From JABDMH01 sp965223105 (lineage in GTDB: Bacteria; Bacteroidota; Bacteroidia; Chitinophagales; Saprospiraceae), in the NCBI GenBank assembly GCA_965223105.1, contig OZ244987.1, positions 4,340,001 through 4,404,000 on the forward strand: 64,000 nt of DNA, in the 5' to 3' direction. Under the pieces are notes generated by a model. That model saw only the letters and a list, made by a program, of their open reading frames with translations, did no database searches and was not told where the DNA came from. The stretch's first letter is position 1, and each line of letters opens with the position of its first letter. This document shows, one piece after another, positions 25,272-34,597 of this stretch. Both the position numbers and the translations under genes were made by a program.

Positions 25272-25850
25272 ATGAATCCACGAGTCTTATTGGTTACGGG
25301 CGATGCCGGTGAAAGTTACGAGGCCCTTTATGCGCTGCACCGGTTTCAAGAAGCAGGATATGAAGTTTCAATTGCTGCCCCCAGCAAGCGCTGGTTGCAC
25401 CTTGTCATTCATGATTTCGAACCGGGATGGGATACCTATAAAGAGGCACCTGGCTACAAACTTCAATCCGACTTGACTTTTGATGAAGTAAGGGTGGAAG
25501 ATTATGAGGCCATCCTAGTTTTGGGAGGAAGAGCTCCCGAATATCTGCGTCATGATCTAGATTTGATTTCCCTGATACAAAAATTCGATGCACAGGGTAA
25601 ATGGATCTTGTCACTATGTCATGGTATTCAAGTGCTGATCGCTGCCGGCTTGGTCGAGGGGAAAAAGCTGACCTGCTATGAGCATGTACGATTTGAATTG
25701 GAAAATGCTGGGGGAGTATGGTGCAAGCCCGAGGCAGTGCAAGATGGAAGATTGATCACAGGCCAGACCTGGCAATCCCATCCGGCATTTTACCAAATGG
25801 TATTTCAGAATCTAAAAGTGGATCAATCCGTAGGGGCTGAAAAAAAATAA
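25272..25850 (+). CDS. DJ-1/PfpI family protein
   Basis: A 192-residue DJ-1/PfpI-fold protein. The nucleophile elbow LSLCHGIQVLIAAGL contains the conserved Cys, and GDAGESYEALY the partner Glu; QTWQSHPAFY lies at the C-terminus. Members include cysteine-dependent deglycase/chaperone and protease-like proteins. The start at 25272 (MNPRVLLVTG) is preferred; a further upstream ATG would add a hydrophobic N-terminus (STLILIFIIKNL) not seen in the family. Substrate is unknown. It stands alone, with long AT-rich gaps on both sides. Confidence 0.82.
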   Translation: MNPRVLLVTGDAGESYEALYALHRFQEAGYEVSIAAPSKRWLHLVIHDFEPGWDTYKEAPGYKLQSDLTFDEVRVEDYEAILVLGGRAPEYLRHDLDLISLIQKFDAQGKWILSLCHGIQVLIAAGLVEGKKLTCYEHVRFELENAGGVWCKPEAVQDGRLITGQTWQSHPAFYQMVFQNLKVDQSVGAEKK

Positions 25851-26300
25851 TAGATATTTTTTTTCATCATTTGATGATCAAAAATCAATCTTTGATTCAT
25901 CACAGGCAATAAAGATTTACCATAATCTAAGTGAGGCTGTTCATTAGGAGAATTTTATATATTAATTCTTTAATAAGTAAATTGATGCGAATACCAAGGC
26001 TTTGCTTATACGACAGAATTTGATATCAAAAAAACGTGAATACCTAATCTCACATAGATTGGAGTACATATTATAAATATCTAATTTACAAGGTTTTAAG
26101 TTTCACTATTAAATTCTTCCATAGACTAAACTCAATCTTCAAGAAAAACACAATGTCCTCCAATAATTGCCGTTCTACCATCTGAGTACAAGCTTTTTTT
26201 CTTACCTTAAACCTGTCTTTTACCGGCCGAGCCGATCAAAAAACAGGCTGGTGGAAACTGAGCAATAAAACCATTAGTTACATTCAAACCCTCATTCCCG
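25851..26300. other. AT-rich intergenic region
   Basis: A 450-bp AT-rich gap with T-runs directly after the DJ-1-like stop. I see no gene or structured RNA. The TACCTTAA near 26210 is one or two bases off a TAnnTTTG box and is not called. Confidence 0.4.
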
Positions 26301-27044
26301 ATGAGAAACAACCCGTATTGTCCCGAACTATTACGCCTATGCGTAATTTCAGTATTTTTCCTTTTTTCTTTTCAAAGTATTTCTCAGACGATCATTGGAC
26401 CCTCCTTGCATCAGAGATCAAATCGTGGGCCTGATCTTGGCGATCATAGCAACAACCGGGCCTGGCTGGAATACACTCACCATTTTACCTTCAAAAAGGG
26501 CATGGCTATTGACTCCGATTTCGGTCATCAATTCTTCGAGAATGGCAAGAAAAGACTAAGTGTCCGAAGTGTCTTCCTTTACGATATACATCGCGACTGG
26601 AAGATTGGAGGTGGAATGGGCTTTTTCTGGAATTATGACACACCCAATCTTGAGCAAGAACTAAGATTTGTTCAACAAGTGCAGCACCGTCGAGATCTAG
26701 GAAATGCCATATTGCAACAACGATTTGTGATGGAGGAGCGAATAAGTCAAGCCATTGAGACCGGTGATCACTATCAAACACGCTGGCGGTACCTCCTGGG
26801 CTTCACATTTCCTACAGCGAGTCCTTTCTACTTTGGTTTTCACGACGAGGTCTTTGGCCATATTGGCCGGCAAGAATCTGATTCCTTCATTGCCACCAAC
26901 CGGCTCATTGGATTTGTGGGGCACCAGTTCTCAGAATATTTTAAGCTGGAAGGACGTATCATGATGGAAAACGAATTCAGCAAACTCGCAGATTCTTCAA
27001 GTAGATCATGGGTGGTAGGGCTCTCTGCCATTCAGGTTTTCTGA
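26301..27044 (+). CDS. DUF2490 outer-membrane-type protein
   Basis: A 247-residue protein. After an N-terminal hydrophobic signal (LLRLCVISVFFLFSFQSIS) it has the alternating beta-strand pattern of the DUF2490 family: NRAWLEYTHHFTFKKGMAID, then LSVRSVFLYDIHRDWKIGGG, RFVMEERISQ and RWRYLLGFTF. Members are predicted small outer-membrane barrels of unknown function. It is convergent with the alcohol dehydrogenase gene, 13 bp apart. Confidence 0.8.
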   Translation: MRNNPYCPELLRLCVISVFFLFSFQSISQTIIGPSLHQRSNRGPDLGDHSNNRAWLEYTHHFTFKKGMAIDSDFGHQFFENGKKRLSVRSVFLYDIHRDWKIGGGMGFFWNYDTPNLEQELRFVQQVQHRRDLGNAILQQRFVMEERISQAIETGDHYQTRWRYLLGFTFPTASPFYFGFHDEVFGHIGRQESDSFIATNRLIGFVGHQFSEYFKLEGRIMMENEFSKLADSSSRSWVVGLSAIQVF

Positions 27045-27057
27045 TCACCCCCTTCCA

Positions 27058-28092
27058 TCAAAGGAAATCAGTAATGACATCAACACCTGCATGTTGATTG
27101 AGATGCATGGTGGTTAAGTGGTCAATCGCAGATGACAGATCATGGCGATGTCGAATCATTCGAGAAACATCCAGGTGATGATTTTCAATAAAAGCAAACA
27201 TCTCCTGGTACTTCGTCGATTGTATGCCATGGCTGCCGATGATCTGTATCTCGCGAGCGACAATCATCTCCATTGGTAAAGGCACTTTTTGATTGGGGAT
27301 TAATCCTACTTGTAAATACTTGGCTCGTCGCCTCATAAACCGAAGGCTTCGAGGCAACAATCGTGTATCTCCAACAGCATCTATGATCAAGCTTACTCCA
27401 CCTCGAGACAAGGCCATAACTTGCTCCCAAGACTCGTCAGAAAGATCACCGACTATGGCATCAGCACCAAGTTCAACAGCCATTTGGAGGGCATGGAGAT
27501 TGATGTCTAGGGCAATCACCTTGGCCCCAATGGCTCTACCTATCAGAATAGCAGATAGTCCGACCCCACCACATCCCAATACCATCATCCAATCTTCAGA
27601 CCTCAACAGCCCTTGATCAATCACCGCCCGATATGCCGTTCCAAATCTACATCCAAGGATCGCCGCCTCTTCGAAGGACAAATGATTCGGTACCGCAGCC
27701 AGATTGACGTCAGCAAAATGCACTTCCACCTGTTGAGCAAAGGCACCCCAATGAGTAAATCCTGCTTGTGATTGCCTCTCACATACCTGATGATCCCCTT
27801 GCAAGCAGTACATACAAGAGCCACAAGCCTGCACAAATGGGGTGGTTGCCTCGTCCCCCACTTTCCATCTCTGAACATCTTTGCCTACTTTCAACACCGT
27901 ACCGGCAAATTCATGTCCGGGAACATGGGGCAATTTGATGTCAGGATCATGGCCCATCCATCCATGCCAGTCGCTGCGACATAGGCCTGCCGCCTTTACC
28001 TCAAGCACCACCGAATGATGAGAAGGGCTAAGATCTGGCAGCGACTTAATATAAGGCCGGGAGGCAAATTCTTCGTAATAAAGACCTTTCAA
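27058..28092 (-). CDS. Zinc-dependent alcohol dehydrogenase family protein
   Basis: A 344-residue medium-chain dehydrogenase. Catalytic zinc ligands are Cys38 and the GHE motif (59-61). The four structural-zinc cysteines Cys90, Cys93, Cys96 and Cys104 are all present. The NAD(P)-binding loop is GCGGVGLSAILIGRAIGAK. Close relatives act on sugar alcohols, threonine or aldehydes; the substrate is not predictable. It stands alone between two opposite-strand genes. The final residues (VDVITDFL) are ordinary for the family. Confidence 0.88.
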   Translation of the reverse strand: MKGLYYEEFASRPYIKSLPDLSPSHHSVVLEVKAAGLCRSDWHGWMGHDPDIKLPHVPGHEFAGTVLKVGKDVQRWKVGDEATTPFVQACGSCMYCLQGDHQVCERQSQAGFTHWGAFAQQVEVHFADVNLAAVPNHLSFEEAAILGCRFGTAYRAVIDQGLLRSEDWMMVLGCGGVGLSAILIGRAIGAKVIALDINLHALQMAVELGADAIVGDLSDESWEQVMALSRGGVSLIIDAVGDTRLLPRSLRFMRRRAKYLQVGLIPNQKVPLPMEMIVAREIQIIGSHGIQSTKYQEMFAFIENHHLDVSRMIRHRHDLSSAIDHLTTMHLNQHAGVDVITDFL

Positions 28093-28196
28093 ATTCGAGG
28101 TTTTGCCGAAAAGTTACAAATGGCTGACAGACAAATCATCCTTTTTACGATAAAATAGAATCAATTCTTTGATGTTGTTTGTTATAGAGATAGGCG

Positions 28197-28589
28197 ATGC
28201 AGAACATACTACATAAATTGACTTTTGGAATGCTGTTGACAGCTCTTGCTTCCTATTTCGCGAGTTGCACACCTGCAGATTCCAGTCGTCGTACCGAAGC
28301 TTGCTTCACTACGCAGCATCATCAGAAGATCATTCCAAACATCACGGTCTATGTCAAGTTTGGTGCAACAGAATTTCCCGGATATGACAATCCAGAGCAA
28401 TTTCATCGGATGAAGGTCTCGGATGCCAATGGAAGGGTTTGTTTTCACGATATACCGCTCGGCAATCATTGGTTTGTCGCCATGGGCTATGACGAGGAAA
28501 TTAGAGAGCAAGTGATCGGGAATATTGATATTCGCTTCGATCTAGGAAATCTTAAAGTAGATCAAATCCTATACGTAGGTGAGGAATAG
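28197..28589 (+). CDS. Small uncharacterised lipoprotein
   Basis: A 130-residue protein. The signal ends ASYFASCTPADSS, with Cys24 the likely lipidated residue. The rest has a beta-sandwich look (ITVYVKFGATEFPGYD, then KVSDANGRVCFHDIPLGNHW) like a carboxypeptidase-regulatory-like or transthyretin-like domain with Cys50s region residues. I do not recognise a family. It is probably anchored in the outer membrane. It lies 160 bp upstream of cimA. Confidence 0.65.
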   Translation: MQNILHKLTFGMLLTALASYFASCTPADSSRRTEACFTTQHHQKIIPNITVYVKFGATEFPGYDNPEQFHRMKVSDANGRVCFHDIPLGNHWFVAMGYDEEIREQVIGNIDIRFDLGNLKVDQILYVGEE

Positions 28590-28750
28590 AAAAATCCCTT
28601 TTCTTACAGCTTCCGTCAATCGAGGGAGGGTTTAGGAGGTTGGATCTGCTACAATTGCACCATAAATTCGTGGAATAGCTAAGATTGTTTGTAATTTGGT
28701 GGTTCTTTTCTCCAATGCCACTGCAGATGGTAAAAACTAGCCAAGTGTAA

Positions 28751-30382
28751 ATGAGGAAAAACGCAGAGTGCATTCTAGTCTATGATACCACCTTGAGGGA
28801 CGGAACGCAGGGTGAAGGAATATCTTTTTCGGCTGATGATAAGATCAGGTTGGCGCGAAGAATGGATCAGTTTGGCTTTGATTATATTGAAGGTGGATGG
28901 CCGGGGTCGAACCCCAGGGATATGGAATTCTTTCGGTTAGCCCAGGATGTGAAATTCAATCATGCTAAGCTGGCTGCATTTGGATCAACTCGCCGGGCCA
29001 AGCTTGACGTCAATGAAGATCTACAGTTGAAGCAACTGATTGATGCCGGTACACCGGTGATCACAATTTTTGGGAAGAGCTGGACATTGCATGTCACTGA
29101 TGTTTTACACACTTCACTGGAGGAAAATCTAGACATGATTAGAGAATCCGTGGCCTTTCTAAAGTCAGCGGGCAAAGAAGTCATTTATGATGCCGAGCAT
29201 TTCTTCGATGGCTACAAAGACGACCGTGACTATGCTTTGAAAACTTTGATGGCGGCCAAAGAAGGAGGAGCCGATTTCTTAGTCCTCTGCGATACCAATG
29301 GTGGCACACAATTGGGCGAATTTGAAGAGATAGTGACCGACACCATAAAACACTGTGGCTCTATACCCGTAGGAGTTCATTGCCACAACGACAGCGGTCT
29401 TGGAGTAGCTTTGAGTTTAGCAGGGGTAATGACCGGTGCCTCTATGGTTCAGGGTACCATGAATGGCTATGGTGAAAGAGTCGGTAATGCCAATCTGACA
29501 TCCATACTACCCAATCTGTGTCTAAAACTCAAATATGATGTTTATTGCAGCCGACATTTAAAGGAGCTGCGAAATTTTTCAAATTTTATTGCTAAGATGG
29601 CTAACGTACCACCTGACATCAAGCAGCCTTTCGTAGGAGATAGTGCCTTTGCTCACAAAGGTGGGGTACATGCCAATGCCGCAAAAAAAGTAGCACGTAG
29701 TTATGAGCACATCCAACCGCAACAGGTCGGAAATCAACAAAGGATTCTGCTCTCTGACATGTCTGGTCGAAGTAGTGTTGCCCTGAAAGCCAAGCAGATG
29801 GGTATTGAGTTGACCGAGAAGTCGAATGAAATGCGGTCCTTTTTAACCAAAATCAAAGACCTGGAAAGTAAGGGCTATGAATTTGAGCAAGCGGATGCAT
29901 CATTTCTGGTGTTGCTATATCAGCATTTCCACAACTTACAAGATGATTTTGAACTAGTTAGCTACCGTACCATCTCAGAAGTGGTTAGAGATTCTGGCAC
30001 CAATATCAGTGAGGCAGTGGTGAAACTAAAAGTCGATAATCACCACGAGATCCGCATGAGTATCTCTGAATCAACAGGGCCGGTGGGTGCCTTGGATCAT
30101 GCCATGCGCCAGGCTTTCAAACAGGACTTTCCGGCGTTGGGCGCCGTAGATTTGATAGATTACAAAGTCAGAATTACACAGACCGGTTTGGGCACAGATT
30201 CCATCGTTCAGGTCTTGATGAAATCTGGGGATGGCAAGGAGACCTGGTGGACTTGCGCTGCGGATCCAAGCATTATTGAAGCGAGCTACCAGGCATTGTG
30301 TGACTCTTTTAGGTATAAGTTGATCAAGGACAAATTAAAGAAAGAAGGCCACACACTGGCCATGGCAAGCTATGGAGATTGA
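28751..30382 (+). CDS. cimA: Citramalate synthase
   Basis: A 543-residue enzyme of the isopropylmalate synthase superfamily. YDTTLRDGTQGEGISFSA holds the catalytic acid region, FLVLCDTNGGT and VGVHCHNDSGLGVALSL the metal-binding His residues. The length and the C-terminal regulatory domain fit (R)-citramalate synthase, which joins pyruvate and acetyl-CoA in an alternative route to isoleucine; LeuA/NifV would have different N-terminal motifs. The last 10 codons overlap the start of moaD (ATG at 30372 inside, stop at 30380-30382), so the genes are translationally coupled. cimA, moaD and moaE form one unit convergent with mobA. Confidence 0.9.
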   Translation: MRKNAECILVYDTTLRDGTQGEGISFSADDKIRLARRMDQFGFDYIEGGWPGSNPRDMEFFRLAQDVKFNHAKLAAFGSTRRAKLDVNEDLQLKQLIDAGTPVITIFGKSWTLHVTDVLHTSLEENLDMIRESVAFLKSAGKEVIYDAEHFFDGYKDDRDYALKTLMAAKEGGADFLVLCDTNGGTQLGEFEEIVTDTIKHCGSIPVGVHCHNDSGLGVALSLAGVMTGASMVQGTMNGYGERVGNANLTSILPNLCLKLKYDVYCSRHLKELRNFSNFIAKMANVPPDIKQPFVGDSAFAHKGGVHANAAKKVARSYEHIQPQQVGNQQRILLSDMSGRSSVALKAKQMGIELTEKSNEMRSFLTKIKDLESKGYEFEQADASFLVLLYQHFHNLQDDFELVSYRTISEVVRDSGTNISEAVVKLKVDNHHEIRMSISESTGPVGALDHAMRQAFKQDFPALGAVDLIDYKVRITQTGLGTDSIVQVLMKSGDGKETWWTCAADPSIIEASYQALCDSFRYKLIKDKLKKEGHTLAMASYGD

Positions 30383-30614
30383 GGTATTGGCTTTTGGAAT
30401 TGCGAAAGATATTATTGGAAGTCGCCAGTTGCTTTTGGCGATTCCAGAACACTCAACAGTAGCTGATTTGCGCCATACCCTGCAACAGAAGTACCCGTCA
30501 TTCAGCAAATTAGCTTCCCTTAAGTTTGCCGTTGAAGAGGAATATGTGGATGATCAAACCGCTTTAAATAACCGGGATCAGGTGGTGATCATCCCGCCAG
30601 TGAGTGGGGGATAA
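30372..30614 (+). CDS. moaD: Molybdopterin synthase small subunit MoaD
   Basis: An 80-residue ubiquitin-fold sulfur carrier. The C-terminus is VIIPPVSGG, the diglycine that is thiocarboxylated by MoeB and inserted into MoaE. Its ATG overlaps the end of cimA by 11 bp; moaE follows 5 bp after the stop. Molybdopterin synthase converts cyclic pyranopterin phosphate into molybdopterin. Confidence 0.93.
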   Translation: MEIEVLAFGIAKDIIGSRQLLLAIPEHSTVADLRHTLQQKYPSFSKLASLKFAVEEEYVDDQTALNNRDQVVIIPPVSGG

Positions 30615-30619
30615 TAAGG

Positions 30620-31045
30620 ATGGGACAACTCATTGACATACAATTATTGGATCGCCCACTGGATGTCCAAGCATGCTTTGATAAGGTGCGACGACCATCG
30701 TGTGGTGGCATTGACGTCTTTATCGGAACGGTGAGAAATAAGACCAGCGATCGCACTGTTGTCCGGCTCGAGTTTGAAGGATATCGACCCATGGCTGCAT
30801 TAGAGTTAGAAAAAATTGCCCAGCAAATGTTCCATAGGTGGCCAGTGGAAAGTGTCTGCATTCACCATCGCCTTGGCCAACTTGACATTGGTGAAATTGC
30901 AGTAATAGTGGCTGTAGGTGCAGCCCATCGTGATGCTGCTTTTGCCGCTTGTCGATTTGGCATTGACACCTTAAAAGAAACAGTGCCCATCTGGAAAAAA
31001 GAAATCTTTGAGGATGGTGAGGTCTGGGTTGCTGCCCATCCCTGA
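30620..31045 (+). CDS. moaE: Molybdopterin synthase large (catalytic) subunit MoaE
   Basis: A 141-residue protein matching MoaE: GGIDVFIGTVRN near residue 33, RLEFEGYRPMAA, VCIHHRLGQLDIGEIAVIVA, and the conserved lysine-containing VPIWKKEIFEDGEVWV at the C-terminus. It works with MoaD to insert the two sulfurs of the dithiolene. It ends 13 bp from mobA on the opposite strand. Confidence 0.93.
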   Translation: MGQLIDIQLLDRPLDVQACFDKVRRPSCGGIDVFIGTVRNKTSDRTVVRLEFEGYRPMAALELEKIAQQMFHRWPVESVCIHHRLGQLDIGEIAVIVAVGAAHRDAAFAACRFGIDTLKETVPIWKKEIFEDGEVWVAAHP

Positions 31046-31057
31046 ACAAATGATCTA

Positions 31058-31651
31058 CTATTCTGGTGGACGCAGATCCCTCCAGGCCTGTATGGTGTTG
31101 ACATTAGTGAAAACCATGGGATCTCCTATCCATTTTACAACTTGACATCGAATTTTACTTAACATGGCCATCATCGCATAATGTTTGGTATTGACCTGCT
31201 GTGTAATCACCCCATAAGCGCTGGGTTCATAGATCGCACATAGCGGATGCTGCCGGCCGTCTGCTCCTTCAAACAAGGTGACATCGGCAGTACAATCCCT
31301 ATTTTCCATCAAAGTCGATATGACCGGTTGCTCTATCTTAGGTAGATCTACTGCCAAAACGAGCCAAGTGGCCAGCCGATAAGACATAGCGGTGAATAGC
31401 CCTCCGATAGGGCCAATTCCCGGTATGAGGTCTTGCAAACAAGAGAATTTCCCAAAGGATTGCACTTGATCTGGTCGGCAAGAAATATATACATTGTGGC
31501 AGCAAGAATCCAGGGTGTGATAGGCTTTCTCAACAAGTGGCTGTCCAGCGGACCAGCGAAGAAAGGCCTTATCCTGGCCCATTCTTCGGCTTTCACCACC
31601 CGTCAACACCAGTCCAAAGAGCTCAGGTTCGGATGAAATCTTTTTTTCCAC
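31058..31651 (-). CDS. mobA: Molybdenum cofactor guanylyltransferase MobA
   Basis: A 197-residue NTP-transferase with the signature LVLTGGESRRMGQDKAFL and the metal-binding DLPKIEQP region. MobA adds GMP from GTP to molybdopterin to make the guanine dinucleotide form. The start is GTG at 31651 (GTG GAA AAA AAG), with no ATG near. The gene overlaps the end of moaC by 29 bp, so it is tightly coupled at the end of the moaA-moeA-moaC-mobA unit. Confidence 0.88.
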   Translation of the reverse strand: MEKKISSEPELFGLVLTGGESRRMGQDKAFLRWSAGQPLVEKAYHTLDSCCHNVYISCRPDQVQSFGKFSCLQDLIPGIGPIGGLFTAMSYRLATWLVLAVDLPKIEQPVISTLMENRDCTADVTLFEGADGRQHPLCAIYEPSAYGVITQQVNTKHYAMMAMLSKIRCQVVKWIGDPMVFTNVNTIQAWRDLRPPE

Positions 31652-32108
31652 CTGTCTTCTTTATGAGTCTTACTTGTCGGATTTCGATATCGTGCGAAAA
31701 TGCCTTACACATATCATATATGGTAAGTGCTGCAACCGATGCGGCTGTGAGTGCTTCCATCTCCACACCTGTTTTGGCGGTAATCGAAGTCGTGGCTTGA
31801 ATTTGCACTACATTCTCCTCCACGATCTGGATGGTAAGATCGCAACGGTCTAGTCCCAGGGGGTGACATAGGGGAATGAGTTCACTGGTTTTCTTCGCAC
31901 CCATGATCCCGGCTAAAATTGCTGTTTGAAATACAGGCCCCTTCTTGGTATGTATTTCTTCACCTTCAAGCTTCTTAAAGACCTCATCGGGCAAAAAGAC
32001 GGTAGCCTGGGCTACTGCCGTCCTTGCTGTAAGCTCCTTTCCTCCCACATTAACCATGGTCGGTCTGCCAAACTCGTCGAGGTGCGAAAATTGATTACTC
32101 ATAGCCAT
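31623..32108 (-). CDS. moaC: Cyclic pyranopterin monophosphate synthase MoaC
   Basis: A 161-residue protein. It has the conserved GRPTMVNVGGKELTARTAVA, LIPLCHPLGLDRCDL and EMEALTAASVAALTIYDMCKA, with the terminal KTGGKKDFIRT. MoaC works with MoaA to turn GTP into cyclic pyranopterin phosphate. Its ATG overlaps moeA by 10 bp; mobA begins inside its 3' end. Confidence 0.94.
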   Translation of the reverse strand: MAMSNQFSHLDEFGRPTMVNVGGKELTARTAVAQATVFLPDEVFKKLEGEEIHTKKGPVFQTAILAGIMGAKKTSELIPLCHPLGLDRCDLTIQIVEENVVQIQATTSITAKTGVEMEALTAASVAALTIYDMCKAFSHDIEIRQVRLIKKTGGKKDFIRT

Positions 32109-33304
32109 GGATTGAATCGGTAAGAGATAAAAGGATAAATCGAACCTGCGGGAAAATCCGACTGCCCACGAGGCATGATCAGGAAAGCATCGGCATCAGC
32201 CAGATTTGCCAGATCGCCAGATCCATGGCCTCGTACTGGAATTGCTTTGAGCGTGGCATCCTGGTTAACGATCCTGGCCTGCAAAAAATAGGTGAGATCA
32301 GGTTTAAATTCTACACTTTCGGTCAGCGCTGCGTTGGGAAGCACATGCTTAAGCCCGAGGCTCACTCCCATCCAATAGGTGAAGTAATATTGCATACAAA
32401 TAAATGCCGATACAGGATTGCCCGGTAAGGCAAATACAAACTGGTTTTGACCGTATGTACCAAACATGAATGGTTTCCCAGGTCTTTGCTTCACTCGATA
32501 AAAGCATTCTGTCACTCCCAATTCTCTCAAGGTTTGGGGAACGTAATCAAACTTTCCTTTGGAACTACCTCCAATCAATAGGATGACAGAGTATTCCTTC
32601 AACAGACTAGCCAACTTCTCCCTGACCCATTCTCTATCGTCCATCAGATGTACCTGAACCGAAGAACACCCCATCTTTTCAAGCATTGCCGCAATTGTCG
32701 GCGCATTCGATGCGCGGATCTGGTGCGGCAGTGGAACCTGGTCAATCGGTACCAGTTCATCACCCGTAGAGACTACTGCTACGTGCGGCATTTTTGCTAC
32801 CGTGACCCGGGAAGACCCAACAGTAGCAGCCACACCGATCTCTGCGGGTGAAATCGTAGTCGGTGCCTTTACGATTAGAGATCCTCCACTCCGATCGAAA
32901 GCCCGAGGATGGACATTGGCTCCTTTTACTACCTGTGAAGTCATGATCGTCGCAGTTCCATCATCTATGGTGAGATCTTCATAGCGGATCACAGTGTCAA
33001 GACCTTCGGGCATTACGGCACCAGTCATAATCTCCACCGCAGTTCCTTGCCCCTGTATATGCTGTTGTCCCTGACCTGCGGCAATGGTCATTGTGATCGG
33101 AAACTTGGTTTGTCCGGATACGTAATCCTGATGACGTATGGCTATTCCATCCATCATCACTCGATTGAAAGGAGGGAAATCTCGATCTGCATGAATCGAC
33201 TTAAGCAAGACTCTTCCACAAGCCTGTCCTAGCCCTATTACTTCCTGGTCAAAAAGATAAGGACGATCTTGCATGATCTTCAAGGCCTCAGATACCGATA
33301 TCAT
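32099..33304 (-). CDS. moeA: Molybdopterin molybdotransferase MoeA
   Basis: A 401-residue protein with MoeA landmarks: DRDFPPFNRVMMDGIAI, AGEIGVAATVG-like segments (ISPAEIGVAATVGSSRV), VAVVSTGDELVPI, and the nucleotide-binding GGSSKGKFDYV and ALPGNPVSAFICMQYYF. MoeA inserts molybdate into the activated adenylylated cofactor. It lies between a small orphan ORF and moaC, with an overlap of 10 bp to moaC. Confidence 0.93.
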   Translation of the reverse strand: MISVSEALKIMQDRPYLFDQEVIGLGQACGRVLLKSIHADRDFPPFNRVMMDGIAIRHQDYVSGQTKFPITMTIAAGQGQQHIQGQGTAVEIMTGAVMPEGLDTVIRYEDLTIDDGTATIMTSQVVKGANVHPRAFDRSGGSLIVKAPTTISPAEIGVAATVGSSRVTVAKMPHVAVVSTGDELVPIDQVPLPHQIRASNAPTIAAMLEKMGCSSVQVHLMDDREWVREKLASLLKEYSVILLIGGSSKGKFDYVPQTLRELGVTECFYRVKQRPGKPFMFGTYGQNQFVFALPGNPVSAFICMQYYFTYWMGVSLGLKHVLPNAALTESVEFKPDLTYFLQARIVNQDATLKAIPVRGHGSGDLANLADADAFLIMPRGQSDFPAGSIYPFISYRFNPWL

Positions 33305-33432
33305 GACGGCTGATTTCTAAAAGCTGTTGCTGAGTATCGATTAGGATAAACCCGAAGGGGTCTTGCAAAAAATCCAGCATAGAAGAGACTGCCAGTGGTA
33401 GATTCAGTCTTAAATACAAGATCCACTATTGC
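33292..33432 (-). pseudogene. Possible gene relic between moaA and moeA
   Basis: Between moaA and moeA the minus strand has a reading frame with no start that reads WILYLRLNLPLAVSSMLDFL, then QDPFGFILIDTQQQLLEIS and RHDIGI before a stop 13 bases inside moeA. A different frame has an ATG-started 47-codon ORF over the same bases. The first phrase looks like protein and has a LID...EIS pattern similar to the start of a rhodanese domain, such as the C-terminal part of a MoeB-type protein. No other match is claimed. It may be a short true gene or a decayed remnant of the sulfurtransferase expected in this operon. Confidence 0.25.
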
Positions 33433-33447
33433 CGAACGAGTCATTGA

Positions 33448-34437
33448 TTAACCTCCAATGGTTGACATAGATTCAGAAATCGTGTGATCCTTCCGCAAAT
33501 GCTCGGCTTCAAAACCGTCTTTCGCCCGATGACCAACTGCTTCGACAATCAAACTTGCCATTTGTTGATCAGTAGCACCTTCTCGCATCATATCCCGCAC
33601 ATTGAAAACACCCTCTCCGTATAGGCAAGTCCTTAACACGCCCTGCGGAGTGACCCTGAGCCGATTGCACGTGCCACAAAATGTTCTGCTAAATGCAGCA
33701 ATGATTCCTAAATGACCGGCAAAATCATCGACCTGGTACCTGGTTGATGTTGAAGTCTTTGGCACCGGGATTCGCTGTAGGGATGGAAACTCCGCCTTCA
33801 GGATAGACTCAATCTGCAGGTGGTTGTAAATTGGCCTTGTTTCTTCGGTGCCGTTGAAGGGCATCTCCTCGATAAATCGTACAGTTAGTGGATGATCTTG
33901 CGCCAATTTGGCCATGGGAATGATATCTTGGTCATTCTTACCCCGCATTACCACCATGTTTACCTTGGTGTCGATCTCGTGATCAAGAAGAGTATATAGT
34001 GTTTCGAGAACTGTCTCTAGTCCTTTTCTCCGGGTGATGAGCTGAAATCTTTCTGTATTTAAAGTATCTAAAGAGAGATTTATAGATCGAATACCCAGCT
34101 TTTTCATCTCCGGTATGTGAGGTAAAGTGAGTGTCCCATTGGTCGTAATGTGCACTTCTTCAACACCAAGCGAGGTGAGCATTCGTAAAAAATCCATCAG
34201 GTCTTTGCGCAGGAACGGCTCACCGCCGGTAATTCTCACCTTCCGTATGCCCAACCTCTGTAAAATCTTAACCAACTGCACCATCTCTTCGTAGGCCAAT
34301 AAAGAATCCTTCGGCAGATAATCAATGCCCGATTCGGGCATGCAATAAAAGCAGCGAAGGTTGCAGCGATCGGTTACTGCCAATCTGACGTAGTCAACGG
34401 TTCTTCCGTGATTATCTGTGAGTACCTGTTTGGCCAT
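33448..34437 (-). CDS. moaA: GTP 3',8-cyclase MoaA
   Basis: A 329-residue radical SAM enzyme, start at ATG 34437 (MAKQVLTDNHGRTVDYVRLA); an upstream in-frame codon at 34473 would add 12 residues with no support. The radical SAM motif is TDRCNLRCFYC (CxxxCxxC); the C-terminal second cluster is in FCGTCNRLRVTPQGVLRTC. It ends STIGG, with the C-terminal double glycine usual for MoaA. It catalyses the first step of molybdenum cofactor synthesis, with MoaC. First gene of the minus-strand unit. Confidence 0.94.
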   Translation of the reverse strand: MAKQVLTDNHGRTVDYVRLAVTDRCNLRCFYCMPESGIDYLPKDSLLAYEEMVQLVKILQRLGIRKVRITGGEPFLRKDLMDFLRMLTSLGVEEVHITTNGTLTLPHIPEMKKLGIRSINLSLDTLNTERFQLITRRKGLETVLETLYTLLDHEIDTKVNMVVMRGKNDQDIIPMAKLAQDHPLTVRFIEEMPFNGTEETRPIYNHLQIESILKAEFPSLQRIPVPKTSTSTRYQVDDFAGHLGIIAAFSRTFCGTCNRLRVTPQGVLRTCLYGEGVFNVRDMMREGATDQQMASLIVEAVGHRAKDGFEAEHLRKDHTISESMSTIGG

Positions 34438-34597
34438 GATCAAGAATGTGGATGTTAGATCCAAGCCCTGCAATAGACTTTCTACTCCAAAGCCACATTG
34501 GCTAGCTTCTGTGGCTTCTGATATGAAAACCTGCTGCAGAGTCTGGGTTAAAGATAGAATTCTGAAGCATACCTTGCTACTCGAAGGCCTCTACACT

